A stretch of 64,000 nucleotides of DNA from UMGS1649 sp045534225 (GCA_045534225.1 JAZSJJ010000009.1:62001-126000); one strand, 5' to 3'; shown: positions 1 to 9,090, counted from the stretch's first letter. Program-made: numbers and translations. Notes: generated from the letters alone by a model not told the origin.

Positions 1-376
1 GTATTGTTACCACTGGAACAATTAACAATATAACAGAGAATATTAAACTTTGTTTATTTATTATTGAATCAAAACCACTTCTTATTGTTTTGAAACTTAC
101 AAATACCATAAATATTCCAATTAACAGAGATGCTACAAACTCTGCTTTACCATGACCAAATTCATGATCATCATCTGCAGGTTTAGAAGATATCTTTCCT
201 CCCACAAATGTTACTATTGAAGAAAAGACATCTCCAAAACTATTTATTGCATCTGCTATTAATCCTTGAGATTTAAATACAAATCCCACTATAAATTTTA
301 TTACAAGCAAAAAGAGATTAGCTATTACACCAATAGCTCCTACTCTCTTTACTTCATTACTTTTATTATTTGTCAT
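1..376 (-). CDS. Cation diffusion facilitator (CDF) family transporter, N-terminal part
   Basis: The reading frame starts at 376 and runs off the left edge, so only about 125 N-terminal residues are visible. They contain a first membrane helix (NLFLLVIKFIVGF), then the CDF signature region with the second helix (ADAINSFGDVFSS), where the conserved aspartates of the metal site sit, and the HEFGHGKAE stretch found in CDF transporters at the end of transmembrane segment 2. The family exports divalent cations (Zn, Mn, Fe, Co) across the cytoplasmic membrane in exchange for protons. Metal specificity cannot be read from this fragment. The gene begins 8 bases after the topA stop, and its AGAGGTG ribosome site overlaps that stop, so it is the third gene of the glyA-topA unit. 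Confidence 0.9.
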   Translation of the reverse strand, partial: MTNNKSNEVKRVGAIGVIANLFLLVIKFIVGFVFKSQGLIADAINSFGDVFSSIVTFVGGKISSKPADDDHEFGHGKAEFVASLLIGIFMVFVSFKTIRSGFDSIINKQSLIFSVILLIVPVVTI

Positions 377-384
377 AAACACCT

Positions 385-2460
385 CTATTTACTAGCTTTT
401 TTAGCCGTAGTTTTCTTAGTAGTTTTTGTTGCTGTTTTTTTAGCAGTTGTCTTTTTAGCAGCTTTTTTTACAAACTTTTTCTCAGGTGCTCCTGGCTTGT
501 TCCAAGATATATAATCACATTTTTTATTTTCATCATTTGTATTATTTTCACAAACATAGAATGTTTTCTTTGCTTTGCTCTTACGTATTAAAACTTTGCC
601 ACCACAATGTGGACAAGGTTCTTTAATACTATTTACTATAGGCTTAGCATTCTTACATTCTGGATACCCCGGACAAGCTAGGAATTCTCCAAATTTACCA
701 TGTTTAATTACCATATTTCTTCCACAAAGTTCACAGATGACATCTGTTTCTTTTTCTTGAAGTTTTACATGTTCTATACTTCCTTCTACCTTTTCTAGAT
801 TTTTAATAAATGGTTCATAGAAATTAGTAAGCATTGCTACATAATCTGTTGTACCTTCAGCAACACCATCTAATTTAGATTCCATATCTGCTGTAAATGT
901 AATGTCTACTATATCTTCAAAGTGTTCAACCATTATTTTATTTACCACTTCTCCAAGTTCTGTTGGTACTAACATTCTTCCGTCTTTTTCTACATATAAT
1001 CTATCTATTAAAGTAGAAATTGTTGGAGCGTATGTACTTGGTCTTCCTATACCTTTTTCCTCCATTACTTTAACTAGCGTTGCTTCACTATATCTTGAAG
1101 GTGGTTCGGTAAACTTTTGTGCAAAGTTTAATTTATTTTCTGTAAGTACATCTCCAATTTCAAGTTTTGGAAGTTCTTTAGATTCTTCATCTAAATCTCC
1201 TTCTTCTACTTTCTTATTATCCTCTTTAGACTCCTTATATAATGCCATAAATCCATCAAATTTAATAACTGAGCCTGTTGCATGGAATATATAATCTTTT
1301 ACATTAAGTGTAACTTTAGTAAAGTCATATACACAAGCTTCCATTCTACTTGCAACAAATCTATTAAATATTAACGCATAAAGTCTTGCTTCATCTTTCC
1401 CTAGTTCAGCTTCTACTTGAGACAAGCTACCTAAATGAGTAGGGCGTATAGCCTCGTGAGCATCTTGTGCACCCTCTTTAGTCTTGTAGTTTCTATTTAA
1501 GTAATATTTCTCACCATATGTTTTACAAATATATGCTTTTGCCATTTTAATTGCATCATCTGAAACTCTTGTAGAGTCTGTTCTCATATATGTAATAAAT
1601 CCGGCTTCATATAACTTTTGTGCAACCATCATTGTTTTCTTAACTGGGAAGCCTAATCTTCTTGATGCATCTTGTTGAAGTGATGAAGTTGTAAATGGTG
1701 GCGGTGGACTCTTTCTTTTTTCTGTCACTTTAATGTCCGTAACAGTGTATTTGCCGCCTTTTATAACGTCAACGATATCTTTTACCTGTTTTTCTTCTTT
1801 AAGCTCTATTTTGCCGTTTACATCGCCGTAGAACTTAGCATATACAAGTCTTGGTTCACCGTCTTTTTCAAGTATTACATCAAGTAGCCAATATTCTTCT
1901 GGAACAAAATCTCTTATCTCTTGTTCTCTGTCCATTATTATTCTAAGTGTTACCGATTGAACACGACCTGCACTTAATCCTCTTTTTACTTTTTTCCATA
2001 AAAGCGGACTAATTTTATACCCAACTAGTCTATCTAATATTCTTCTAGCTTGTTGAGCATCCACAGTATTCATATCTATAGTTCTTGGATTTTTAACGGC
2101 TGCAGTTACTGCAGTTTCAGTTATTTCATGAAATTCTATTCTACACTTATCCGTGTCTTTTATTTTAAGTTCATTTCTTAAATGCCATGCTATTGCTTCT
2201 CCCTCACGGTCAGGGTCGGTTGCAAGAAATACTTTTTCTTTACCTTTAGCTGTATCTTTTATATCTTTTATTAATTTTGCTTTTCCCTTCATTTTAATAT
2301 ATTCAGGTTTAAAGCCATTTTCTGTGTCTACACCCATTCTACTTGCAGGTAAATCTATAATATGGCCTTGAGAAGCGATTACATCATAATCGCTTCCTAG
2401 GTATTTTTTTATAGTTTTTGCTTTTGATGGTGATTCCACTATTACTAATTTGTTAGCCAT
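385..2460 (-). CDS. topA: DNA topoisomerase I (type IA)
   Basis: Relaxes negatively supercoiled DNA by single-strand passage. The 691-residue protein has the TOPRIM domain at the N-terminus (ESPSKAKT near residue 9, DPDREGE at 82-88), the type IA core, and the catalytic tyrosine at about residue 291 in the motif FITYMRTDST. Two C-terminal zinc-ribbon modules follow (CELC...CPGYPEC from about 577, CPHCGG... from about 615). The last 28 residues are a Lys/Ala/Thr-rich tail, plausibly a DNA-binding extension; this kind of tail varies in the family. The start codon overlaps the glyA stop by one base (TAATG), so the two are probably translationally coupled. Confidence 0.98.
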   Translation of the reverse strand: MANKLVIVESPSKAKTIKKYLGSDYDVIASQGHIIDLPASRMGVDTENGFKPEYIKMKGKAKLIKDIKDTAKGKEKVFLATDPDREGEAIAWHLRNELKIKDTDKCRIEFHEITETAVTAAVKNPRTIDMNTVDAQQARRILDRLVGYKISPLLWKKVKRGLSAGRVQSVTLRIIMDREQEIRDFVPEEYWLLDVILEKDGEPRLVYAKFYGDVNGKIELKEEKQVKDIVDVIKGGKYTVTDIKVTEKRKSPPPPFTTSSLQQDASRRLGFPVKKTMMVAQKLYEAGFITYMRTDSTRVSDDAIKMAKAYICKTYGEKYYLNRNYKTKEGAQDAHEAIRPTHLGSLSQVEAELGKDEARLYALIFNRFVASRMEACVYDFTKVTLNVKDYIFHATGSVIKFDGFMALYKESKEDNKKVEEGDLDEESKELPKLEIGDVLTENKLNFAQKFTEPPSRYSEATLVKVMEEKGIGRPSTYAPTISTLIDRLYVEKDGRMLVPTELGEVVNKIMVEHFEDIVDITFTADMESKLDGVAEGTTDYVAMLTNFYEPFIKNLEKVEGSIEHVKLQEKETDVICELCGRNMVIKHGKFGEFLACPGYPECKNAKPIVNSIKEPCPHCGGKVLIRKSKAKKTFYVCENNTNDENKKCDYISWNKPGAPEKKFVKKAAKKTTAKKTATKTTKKTTAKKASK

Positions 2461-3689
2461 TAAGCTGTATACCTCCCACGTAATACTGCCACTAATTCTT
2501 TTGCATGAGCTATATTTTCCTCTGTGTTATCTTTTCTTAAAGTTAAATCCATAGCTTCTGCAAGTATTTTCATATCTGTTTCCTTTAATCCCTTAGTTGT
2601 AACCGCAGCTGTTCCTACACGAATACCACTTGTTACAGTTGGTTTCTCTGGATCATTTGGTACAGAGTTTTTATTTACTGTTATTCCAACATTATCTAAC
2701 CATTCTGTAGCTTCTTTACCAGTTATTCCTTTATTTCTTAAATCTATAAGCATCAAATGATTATCTGTTCCATTAGATACTAAATTAAATCCGTATCCTA
2801 TTAATGCATCTGCTAATGCTTTTGCATTAAGTATTATATTATGTGCATATTCCTTAAACTCAGGTTTTAACGCTTCACCAAAGCACACTGCTTTACCAGC
2901 AATAACGTGTTCTAATGGTCCACCTTGTATTCCTGGGAATATTGTTTTATCTAATTTTTTAGCATATTCTTTTTTGCAAAGTATTAATCCTGCACGAGGA
3001 CCTCTTAAAGTTTTATGTGTTGTAGTTGTAACAAAGTCTGCATATGGAACTGGTGACATATGTTCACCCGCTGCTACAAGACCTGCAATGTGTGCCATAT
3101 CTACCATTAGATATGCGTGTACTTTATCTGCTATTTCTCTAAATTTTGCAAAATCTATACTTCTTGGGTATGCGCTTGCACCTGCAACTATCATCTTAGG
3201 TTTAAATTCTAATGCTTTAGATAGAACATCTTCATAGTCTATATATCCATTTTCATTTATACCATATGCCACAAAGTTATATAACTTTCCTGAAAAGTTA
3301 ACTTTACTTCCGTGTGTTAGATGTCCTCCATTAGATAAGTCCATTCCAAGAACTGTATCTCCTGGCTCTAACACTGACATATATACTGCCATATTAGCTT
3401 GCGAGCCGCTATGTGGTTGTACATTTACATGTTCTGCACCAAATAATTCTTTAGCCCTAGATATTGCTAAAGCTTCTATTTCGTCTATATTATGGCATCC
3501 GCCGTAATATCTAGCATTTGGATAGCCCTCTGCATATTTATTTGTTAAAATGCTTCCTACAGCTTCTAAAACAGCTGGGCTAACAAAGTTTTCTGATGCT
3601 ATTAGCTCAATATTTTCACTTTGTCTTTTCTCTTCTTTTTTTATTATATCAAATATCTCTTTATCCATTTTTTCTAAATTACTATACAT
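2460..3689 (-). CDS. glyA: Serine hydroxymethyltransferase
   Basis: PLP enzyme that interconverts serine and glycine while charging tetrahydrofolate with a one-carbon unit. From the chosen start the protein is 409 residues, normal for the family. Visible hallmarks are ELIASENF near residue 28, GSQAN near 95-99, and the PLP-binding lysine at about 226 in TTTTHKTLRG. A longer frame could open at 3713, but that ATG abuts the promoter -10 box, so it would lie at or before the transcription start. The ATG at 3689 follows an AGGAGG site at a 5-7 base distance and is preferred. It is the first gene of the glyA-topA-CDF unit. Confidence 0.97.
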   Translation of the reverse strand: MYSNLEKMDKEIFDIIKKEEKRQSENIELIASENFVSPAVLEAVGSILTNKYAEGYPNARYYGGCHNIDEIEALAISRAKELFGAEHVNVQPHSGSQANMAVYMSVLEPGDTVLGMDLSNGGHLTHGSKVNFSGKLYNFVAYGINENGYIDYEDVLSKALEFKPKMIVAGASAYPRSIDFAKFREIADKVHAYLMVDMAHIAGLVAAGEHMSPVPYADFVTTTTHKTLRGPRAGLILCKKEYAKKLDKTIFPGIQGGPLEHVIAGKAVCFGEALKPEFKEYAHNIILNAKALADALIGYGFNLVSNGTDNHLMLIDLRNKGITGKEATEWLDNVGITVNKNSVPNDPEKPTVTSGIRVGTAAVTTKGLKETDMKILAEAMDLTLRKDNTEENIAHAKELVAVLRGRYTA

Positions 3690-3713
3690 AAACCATCCTC
3701 CTACGCTCACCAT

Positions 3714-3742
3714 ATTATATACAATTGTTTGTGTAAAGTCAA
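3714..3742 (-). promoter_or_regulatory. Promoter of glyA-topA-CDF unit
   Basis: TTGACT (3742-3737), a 17-base spacer, and TATAAT (3719-3714). Transcription should start near 3707, leaving a leader of under 20 bases before the glyA start at 3689. This placement decides the glyA start codon. Confidence 0.85.
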
Positions 3743-3787
3743 TGTGAAAGTTATGAACAATATACTAGCATAATCCCTTTAGATATA

Positions 3788-3816
3788 TTGACAAGTGTAT
3801 TTTAGGATGTTATACT
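3788..3816 (+). promoter_or_regulatory. Plus-strand promoter divergent from glyA
   Basis: A near-consensus TTGACA (3788-3793), 17-base spacer, TATACT (3811-3816) points rightward, away from glyA. No open reading frame with a ribosome site follows; what lies downstream is a foldable stretch ending in a T-run, so it probably drives a small RNA. Confidence 0.6.
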
Positions 3817-3822
3817 TTATTT

Positions 3823-3937
3823 ATATGAGAGAGCTATCCGTTAATAAGTCACTACGTGGCTTCGATAGTTCTAACATATCTAAGAGTTGGCAATGTCTGG
3901 GAATTGGACCCTTTCATTGAAATCCATCTCTTTTTTT
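3823..3937 (+). ncRNA. Candidate structured small RNA, antisense to the 3' end of the MuF-C-like gene
   Basis: The stretch begins one helix turn after a strong promoter. It can fold into a 9-bp stem (AGAGCTATC 3830-3838 with GATAGTTCT 3864-3872, one G-U) enclosing a 7-bp hairpin (AAGTCAC 3846-3852 with GTGGCTT 3856-3862). A second hairpin pairs CAATG (3891-3895) with CATTG (3915-3919), enclosing GGG/CCC. A run of seven T at 3931-3937 is a plausible end. The last 20 or so bases overlap the convergent gene at 3914 in antisense. I do not recognise it as a tRNA, 6S RNA or any riboswitch class I know. Hairpin strength at the 3' end is modest, so both the boundaries and the RNA itself are inference. 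Confidence 0.4.
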
Positions 3938-4453
3938 ATACACTAATTCCAATTTACTTAGCTTAACATATTCATTAATATTTTTCTTACCGTATATTGA
4001 TTTTATTTGATTCTCTTTTATCATTATATTATTATATATTCCCCTACCATCTACCTGTATAGGAATTATTATATTATTGTTTTCGTTATCTTTTATGTTT
4101 GTTATTATGACAAAATTGTCATTAGCATTTGCCCTGCTAATATTTTTATATATTGCTATTGGATTTTCTAAATCTTTTATACCTCTTAAAAATAATTCTT
4201 TACCCAGTCCATGATAATGAGTTTTGTTATCTAGTGGTAGATTTAATGTTCTTGCTTGTTCTAAATTAAAAATTGCAGTTCTTATATGGCGTTGCGTAAT
4301 TAGCATAGGTAAATTCTTTATACCATTTTCTACTAAAATTTTTGGTGTATCTTCCCTTATCATAATTTGATTGTTTGTCGGTAATTTATTCGTTAAAACT
4401 AAATCTATTTGTTTAGATAAATATTTCATATACATACTTTTCTTTTCTGACAT
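3914..4453 (-). CDS. Stand-alone phage MuF C-terminal-like domain protein
   Basis: A 179-residue soluble protein with no signal peptide. The pattern from about residue 45 to 165 (LPMLITQRHIRTAI, then THYHGLGKELF, IYKNISR, a beta-hairpin with VIITNIKDNE, IIIPIQVDGRG, then SIYGKKN) resembles the MuF-C domain seen at the C-termini of phage MuF head proteins and polyvalent proteins, which is regarded as a toxin-like (nuclease-like) domain. Here it stands alone without a head-morphogenesis part. It has its own promoter and a GGAG ribosome site, and lies after the teichoic acid operon terminator. No recognisable immunity gene adjoins it; the nearest element is the candidate antisense RNA. The family call rests on motif resemblance by eye; the activity is unknown. 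Confidence 0.6.
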   Translation of the reverse strand: MSEKKSMYMKYLSKQIDLVLTNKLPTNNQIMIREDTPKILVENGIKNLPMLITQRHIRTAIFNLEQARTLNLPLDNKTHYHGLGKELFLRGIKDLENPIAIYKNISRANANDNFVIITNIKDNENNNIIIPIQVDGRGIYNNIMIKENQIKSIYGKKNINEYVKLSKLELVYKKRDGFQ

Positions 4454-4509
4454 AAACTCTCCTTCGAATAAAAAATTAGAATAAATTTCTTTGATTAAAA
4501 TAATATAAT

Positions 4510-4538
4510 TATATTAACATCCAAGCGCCTAATTTGCA
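4510..4538 (-). promoter_or_regulatory. Candidate promoter of the MuF-C-like gene
   Basis: TTGCAA (4538-4533), 17-base spacer, TAATAT (4515-4510), with the start codon about 57 bases downstream. It sits just after the tag operon terminator, which supports independent transcription. Confidence 0.5.
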
Positions 4539-4594
4539 AGAAAAATCGACCGCGTAATTCGACAGAAAATTTTATCTTGTAGCTTTTTAACAAA

Positions 4595-4636
4595 AATAAT
4601 TCCTAGTATAACTTCTATGTTATATTAGGAATTATT
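4595..4636 (-). terminator. Terminator of the teichoic acid operon
   Basis: Long inverted repeat (AATAATTCCTA and TATAAC arms around TTCTAT) directly after the stop of the last tag gene, followed on the minus strand by TTATTTTTG. Confidence 0.8.
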
Positions 4637-4638
4637 AT

Positions 4639-5748
4639 TTATTTCAAATACTCTGTTATTAAATTGCAAACACTTTCTGTGTTGTTTATATTATGTGTTT
4701 CAACATATTTGTCTCTAAAAGCTTCTAAAGATTTAAAGTCATAATTACCATTTTCAATAATATTTAATATATCCTTAAATTCTTTAAATGTACTTGTCTT
4801 TAATTCTTCTGTAAGGTTTACATTTAGTCCTCTAATTTCACTATAATTATCTAAATCGTAAACATACAAGAATAATGGTTTGTTAAGTACACTTGCTTCT
4901 ATCGCTGTTGCAGAATAATCTGTTATTATATAGTCTGCAAACTTCATCATATCGTATGTAGTGAAATTTCCTTTTACAAGATATTTGTCATCTACAACTG
5001 TATTATCTAACGGATGTAATTTTATTACTAAATTATATTTATTTATATCTACTAATTTTATAATGTCTTCTGTGTAAACAGTATCATTTTTTCTAAATGT
5101 AGGAATGTATAATATTGTTTTTTTGCCATTATATTCTGGATTTGCATCTAATATTTCAGTATCTCTATTATCTCCTAAAATATCATCTACTCTAGGCATA
5201 CCAACAACTTTTACTTTGCTTATATCTGTATTAAATGCTTCTGCAAAGAACTTTGCTGTAACTTTACTAGATGTAGTTACCGCATCATAGTTATTGTGCA
5301 TTTTCATTGTATATGCAACATCAGATGAACTACCTTCTTTTTTACCAATTACTTGATATCCAAATTGTTTTATTGCTCCTAATGCATGCCAGATTTGCAC
5401 AACTCTTAAACTCTTTTTATGTTTAAGAACACTAACAGGTATTATATATGTATCTATTACAACTACTTTAGATGTTGCTATATGATACATTTGTACAAAA
5501 GTATGTAATCCATACTTTAGTTTTCCTATTATTCCTTTTCTTATTTTTTTAGTAAGCATTACTTGTACTAAATCGCTATCTAATTCTTTCATTTTGTTAT
5601 ATAACAAGGTAAAGTCTATAGATGGTGTATCTGATTGTCTGCTTATATATGTTAATTTATGTTTTGTTTTTAGACACTTAAATGGTAGATACATTACATT
5701 TAATACAAATATTGCTATTTTAATAACTAGCTTCTTTATATTAAACAC
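4639..5748 (-). CDS. CDP-glycerol glycerophosphotransferase family protein (TagB/TagF-like)
   Basis: A 369-residue member of the glycerophosphotransferase family that adds glycerol-phosphate from CDP-glycerol to the lipid-linked teichoic acid precursor. Visible family blocks are VVQIWHALGAIKQFG near residue 117 (the WHG-type motif, here WHA), VGMPRVD, ILYIPTFRKND, KLHP and ADYIITDYSATAIEA in the C-terminal half. The amphipathic, hydrophobic N-terminus (about residues 7-22) fits a membrane-associated primase of the TagB type, as does the length, but the primase and polymerase roles cannot be separated by eye. It overlaps tagD by 8 bases and is the last gene of the operon. Confidence 0.88.
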   Translation of the reverse strand: MFNIKKLVIKIAIFVLNVMYLPFKCLKTKHKLTYISRQSDTPSIDFTLLYNKMKELDSDLVQVMLTKKIRKGIIGKLKYGLHTFVQMYHIATSKVVVIDTYIIPVSVLKHKKSLRVVQIWHALGAIKQFGYQVIGKKEGSSSDVAYTMKMHNNYDAVTTSSKVTAKFFAEAFNTDISKVKVVGMPRVDDILGDNRDTEILDANPEYNGKKTILYIPTFRKNDTVYTEDIIKLVDINKYNLVIKLHPLDNTVVDDKYLVKGNFTTYDMMKFADYIITDYSATAIEASVLNKPLFLYVYDLDNYSEIRGLNVNLTEELKTSTFKEFKDILNIIENGNYDFKSLEAFRDKYVETHNINNTESVCNLITEYLK

Positions 5749-6154
5749 CAGCCTTATCGTCCATTAAATGTAATTCAGATTTAATTTGTGTTGAGCTTAT
5801 ACCTTCTGTTCTTGGAAGATAGTATACATCGCAGTATTGTCTTAATGCTTCAAATTTTTCATTGCCTTCCCAGTCGCTTCCCATAACAACTTCATCAGCA
5901 CCATATTTTGCAATGTCTCCTGGTTTTTGACCCCATTCGCATTCCGGTATAACTTCATCAACATATTTAATTGCTTCTAGCATTTCTTTTCTTGTTTCAT
6001 AATCATAGTATGATTTTTTACCTTTTATGGCATTAAACTCATCTGTAGAAATACCAACTATTAAATAATCTCCTCTTTCCTTTGCTCTTCTTAATAGGTT
6101 TATGTGTCCTCTATGAAGAACATCATATGTTCCATACGTTAATATTTTTCTCAT
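5741..6154 (-). CDS. tagD: Glycerol-3-phosphate cytidylyltransferase
   Basis: Makes CDP-glycerol from CTP and glycerol-3-phosphate, the donor for the glycerophosphotransferases on both sides of it. The 137-residue length matches TagD/TarD. The nucleotidyltransferase HxGH motif is at 14-17 (HRGH) and the second signature, RTEGIS, at 115-120. Its start lies 18 bases after the epimerase stop, and its end overlaps the next gene by 8 bases, so coupled translation is likely. Confidence 0.97.
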   Translation of the reverse strand: MRKILTYGTYDVLHRGHINLLRRAKERGDYLIVGISTDEFNAIKGKKSYYDYETRKEMLEAIKYVDEVIPECEWGQKPGDIAKYGADEVVMGSDWEGNEKFEALRQYCDVYYLPRTEGISSTQIKSELHLMDDKAGV

Positions 6155-6172
6155 ATAATTACTCCTTTTATA

Positions 6173-7279
6173 TTATTTATTCTTGAAACTTTCTTTTATT
6201 GCTTCTATTATTCTTATGCTTGCATTGCCGTCTCCATAAGGATTGCATGCACCGCTCATTTTGTCATAGCTTGATTTATTTTCTAATAATTCTTTAGCTT
6301 CGTTATATATAACTTCTTCATCAGTTCCAACAAGTTTAAGAGTTCCTGCATCTATTCCTTCTGGTCTTTCTGTAGTATCTCTTAATACTAAAACTGGTTT
6401 TCCAAGTGATGGAGCTTCTTCTTGTATACCACCACTATCTGTCATTATTAGGTAAGATTTATTTATGAAATTGTGGAAATCTAAAACCTCTAGAGGTTCT
6501 ATTAGTCTTATTCTATCGTTTCCTTGTAAAACTTCATTTGCAACTTCTCTAACTTTAGGATTTAAGTGTATTGGATATACCACTTTGATATCTTCAAATG
6601 TTTCAGTAAGCCTTCTAATAGCTTTAAATATATTTCTCATTGGATCGCCAAGATTTTCTCTTCTGTGTGCTGTAAGGAGAATCATTCTATCATTTCCAAC
6701 CCAATCTATAACTTCATTTGAGTATTCTTCTCTTACAGTTGTTTTTAATGCATCTATTGCAGTATTACCTGTTATATATATTTTAGATCCATCAACATTT
6801 TCTTTAAGTAGGTTTGATTTACTTAATTCTGTTGGTGCAAAATATAAATCTCCAATAGCATCTATTATTTTTCTATTCGCTTCTTCTGGATATGGTGAAT
6901 ATTTATTAAAAGTTCTAAGTCCAGCTTCTACATGTCCTATTGTTTTTTGATTGTAGAATGCTGCTAGCGCTCCAACCATTGCAGTTGATGTATCACCATG
7001 AACTAGAACTACATCTGGATTGCATTCTTTTATTACTCCGTCAAGTCCATTTAATGCTCTTGTTGTAATATCTGATAATGTTTGTCCTTGTTGCATTATA
7101 TTAAGATCATAATCTGGTACTATGTTAAATGCATTTAATACTTGATCTAACATTTCTCTATGTTGCGCTGTAACACAAACTATTGATTCAATATCTTTAT
7201 CTTTCTTTAACTCTAGCACAAGTGGTGCCATTTTTATAGCTTCTGGTCTTGTCCCAAAAATACTTAAAACTTTTATCAT
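6173..7279 (-). CDS. wecB: UDP-N-acetylglucosamine 2-epimerase (non-hydrolysing)
   Basis: Interconverts UDP-GlcNAc and UDP-ManNAc. ManNAc is the second sugar of the teichoic acid linkage unit, which explains its place in this operon (it is called mnaA in Bacillus). The 368-residue protein shows GTRPEAIK at the N-terminus, HGDTST near residue 95, HVEAGLRTF, PEEANRK, AHRREN and the SGGIQEEA block near the C-terminus, all characteristic of the non-hydrolysing form. The TagA-like transferase that would use the product is not in this window. Confidence 0.97.
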   Translation of the reverse strand: MIKVLSIFGTRPEAIKMAPLVLELKKDKDIESIVCVTAQHREMLDQVLNAFNIVPDYDLNIMQQGQTLSDITTRALNGLDGVIKECNPDVVLVHGDTSTAMVGALAAFYNQKTIGHVEAGLRTFNKYSPYPEEANRKIIDAIGDLYFAPTELSKSNLLKENVDGSKIYITGNTAIDALKTTVREEYSNEVIDWVGNDRMILLTAHRRENLGDPMRNIFKAIRRLTETFEDIKVVYPIHLNPKVREVANEVLQGNDRIRLIEPLEVLDFHNFINKSYLIMTDSGGIQEEAPSLGKPVLVLRDTTERPEGIDAGTLKLVGTDEEVIYNEAKELLENKSSYDKMSGACNPYGDGNASIRIIEAIKESFKNK

Positions 7280-7288
7280 AACATCCCC

Positions 7289-9070
7289 CTATTTTAATAC
7301 TTTTAATTTAATTAATTCTTCTATTAATCTTTCTCCATTTTTACCATCATGGAATTCATTTATTTTTCTATATCTTTCTTCATATTCTTTGTCCATCACA
7401 TAGTTTTTAGCTATTGCATTTTTAACTTCTTTAACTAATTCTTCTGGGCTATATACCGGAACACCGTCACAATTTGTTTCATTTAGTGCTGGTATTGCTT
7501 GATATTGTTCTATTAAATATTCTTTATCTGCCCAGTAGTATAGTATGTACGCTCCTCTGTAGTGAGCATCATATGATGCAGATGAATAATCTGTTATGAA
7601 TACTTTAGATTCTGCTAAACCTGCTGTTAAATCTGGTTGTAGTATTTCCTTGTATTCTGGTGCAGATTTTACCATACATTCTGCCACTTTTGGATGACAA
7701 GATACTCTAAACTTATCTAGCATACCCGCTTTTTCAAAAGCCTTAATTACTTCCATATTAGACTTATAATATGTTGTTTCTTTTATTTTATCTTCATCAC
7801 CTAATGCGGCTTCTTCCCAATATCTATATGTTTGCATAAATAGTATCTTATCTGCATCTTCATTCATAAAGCTTGTATCAAATTTAGTTAATCCACATTT
7901 TATAAGGTCATTATCCTCATATCCCATTTTATAGAATTGTGTTGCTTCTAAATCTGAAGAAATTACATTCTTCCAAATGTTTATTTGTGATTTCCCTTTA
8001 TGGAATCCAAGTGCCGCAGGGTTGTCTACTGGTTTTGCAAACATTATTCCATGTTGTAAAAACACTAATGGTTTTTTATTTATTTCATCATTTAAAGATT
8101 TAATATAAAATCTTGCGCTAACTATGTGGCTAGAAAGTTCAGATGAAACAAAATATTTACTTAGATATATGTATAAATAATATCTAAATGAGAATTTCTC
8201 TAATATATATTTCCCATGTTTTTCTTTAATAGATTTGTACGCTTTTGCATTTTTATCTATTACAAAATAAGTTTTTGTTTTCTTAAATTTTCTATCTTGT
8301 ATTTTTTCAAATATATAGTAACCAGATTCCTCTGCTCTTTTAGTTTCTTTTTCAAACATTAATACAATGTTCTTTTTACCAATAACTTTAGAAATCAGTC
8401 TAGCTACTGTATTCTTGAATAAATTTATCTTTTTGTACTCGGGTTGCATTGGTACTCCAGTTATTCTAACATTTGAAGAATTTGGTGTAGTCCTAATCAA
8501 AATATACTTATTACCAATATTTTTATGGCTATAATATTGAGAACCCTTTTTTACTGTTTTAATTTTTCTTAATGGCACTGCAATTCTTTCGGAATTTCCA
8601 ACTCTAACCATATTATTAAACATTCCTGAATCTAATACATTTTTCATTGGAACTTTAACTATAGCAACATCTTTTAGTCCTATTTTCTTCAACGGTCTGT
8701 TAACAGTTCCTACTTTATCGTCATTAAAGTATATATTATCAAAAGTTGCTTTTTTTCTATTTTTGTCTGATAATATGCCATAAAACAAAATATTCTTCTT
8801 TGTCATACAAGATAGCAAATACATTTTCATAGGTAATATGTTTCTTACTATATTTGTTAATATAAGTTTTCCAGATTTGTCTCTTCCTAAATATAAAATT
8901 TTATAGTTTATATCTAGCGAATCTATTATTGTATTTGATTCTTCCGTATGTTTTTTATCATCTAAAACCATAATCTTCTTTTCTAATAGTTCTGGTATAG
9001 ATATTTCCATGTTAATTTTCTTGTATTTTACTTCTACTCTATCGCCTTCTAATAACTTCAAGTACCCCAT
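7289..9070 (-). CDS. CDP-glycerol:poly(glycerophosphate) glycerophosphotransferase family protein, long form
   Basis: A 593-residue protein. The C-terminal half (from about residue 255) carries glycerophosphotransferase family blocks: VFLQHGIMFAKP in place of the usual WHG motif, LFMQTYRYWEE, CHPK, and VFITDYSSASYDAHY near the end. The N-terminal 200 residues are basic and beta-rich with no recognised domain; they may bind the polymer or a partner. Replacement of WHG by QHG and the long extra domain suggest a different acceptor or substrate from the neighbouring 369- and 416-residue members. It lies between wecB and the 416-residue paralogue with short spacers, within the tag operon. Confidence 0.82.
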   Translation of the reverse strand: MGYLKLLEGDRVEVKYKKINMEISIPELLEKKIMVLDDKKHTEESNTIIDSLDINYKILYLGRDKSGKLILTNIVRNILPMKMYLLSCMTKKNILFYGILSDKNRKKATFDNIYFNDDKVGTVNRPLKKIGLKDVAIVKVPMKNVLDSGMFNNMVRVGNSERIAVPLRKIKTVKKGSQYYSHKNIGNKYILIRTTPNSSNVRITGVPMQPEYKKINLFKNTVARLISKVIGKKNIVLMFEKETKRAEESGYYIFEKIQDRKFKKTKTYFVIDKNAKAYKSIKEKHGKYILEKFSFRYYLYIYLSKYFVSSELSSHIVSARFYIKSLNDEINKKPLVFLQHGIMFAKPVDNPAALGFHKGKSQINIWKNVISSDLEATQFYKMGYEDNDLIKCGLTKFDTSFMNEDADKILFMQTYRYWEEAALGDEDKIKETTYYKSNMEVIKAFEKAGMLDKFRVSCHPKVAECMVKSAPEYKEILQPDLTAGLAESKVFITDYSSASYDAHYRGAYILYYWADKEYLIEQYQAIPALNETNCDGVPVYSPEELVKEVKNAIAKNYVMDKEYEERYRKINEFHDGKNGERLIEELIKLKVLK

Positions 9071-9090
9071 TTTTATCCCCTTTACTACTT

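Noticed and set aside
3690..3713. Longer glyA frame starting at 3713
   Set aside because: The first ATG abuts the -10 box, so it is at or before the transcription start; the inner ATG has the ribosome site.
3823..3937. Purine, THF, ZTP or glycine riboswitch upstream of glyA
   Set aside because: The conserved loop sequences are absent and the element points away from glyA on the opposite strand.
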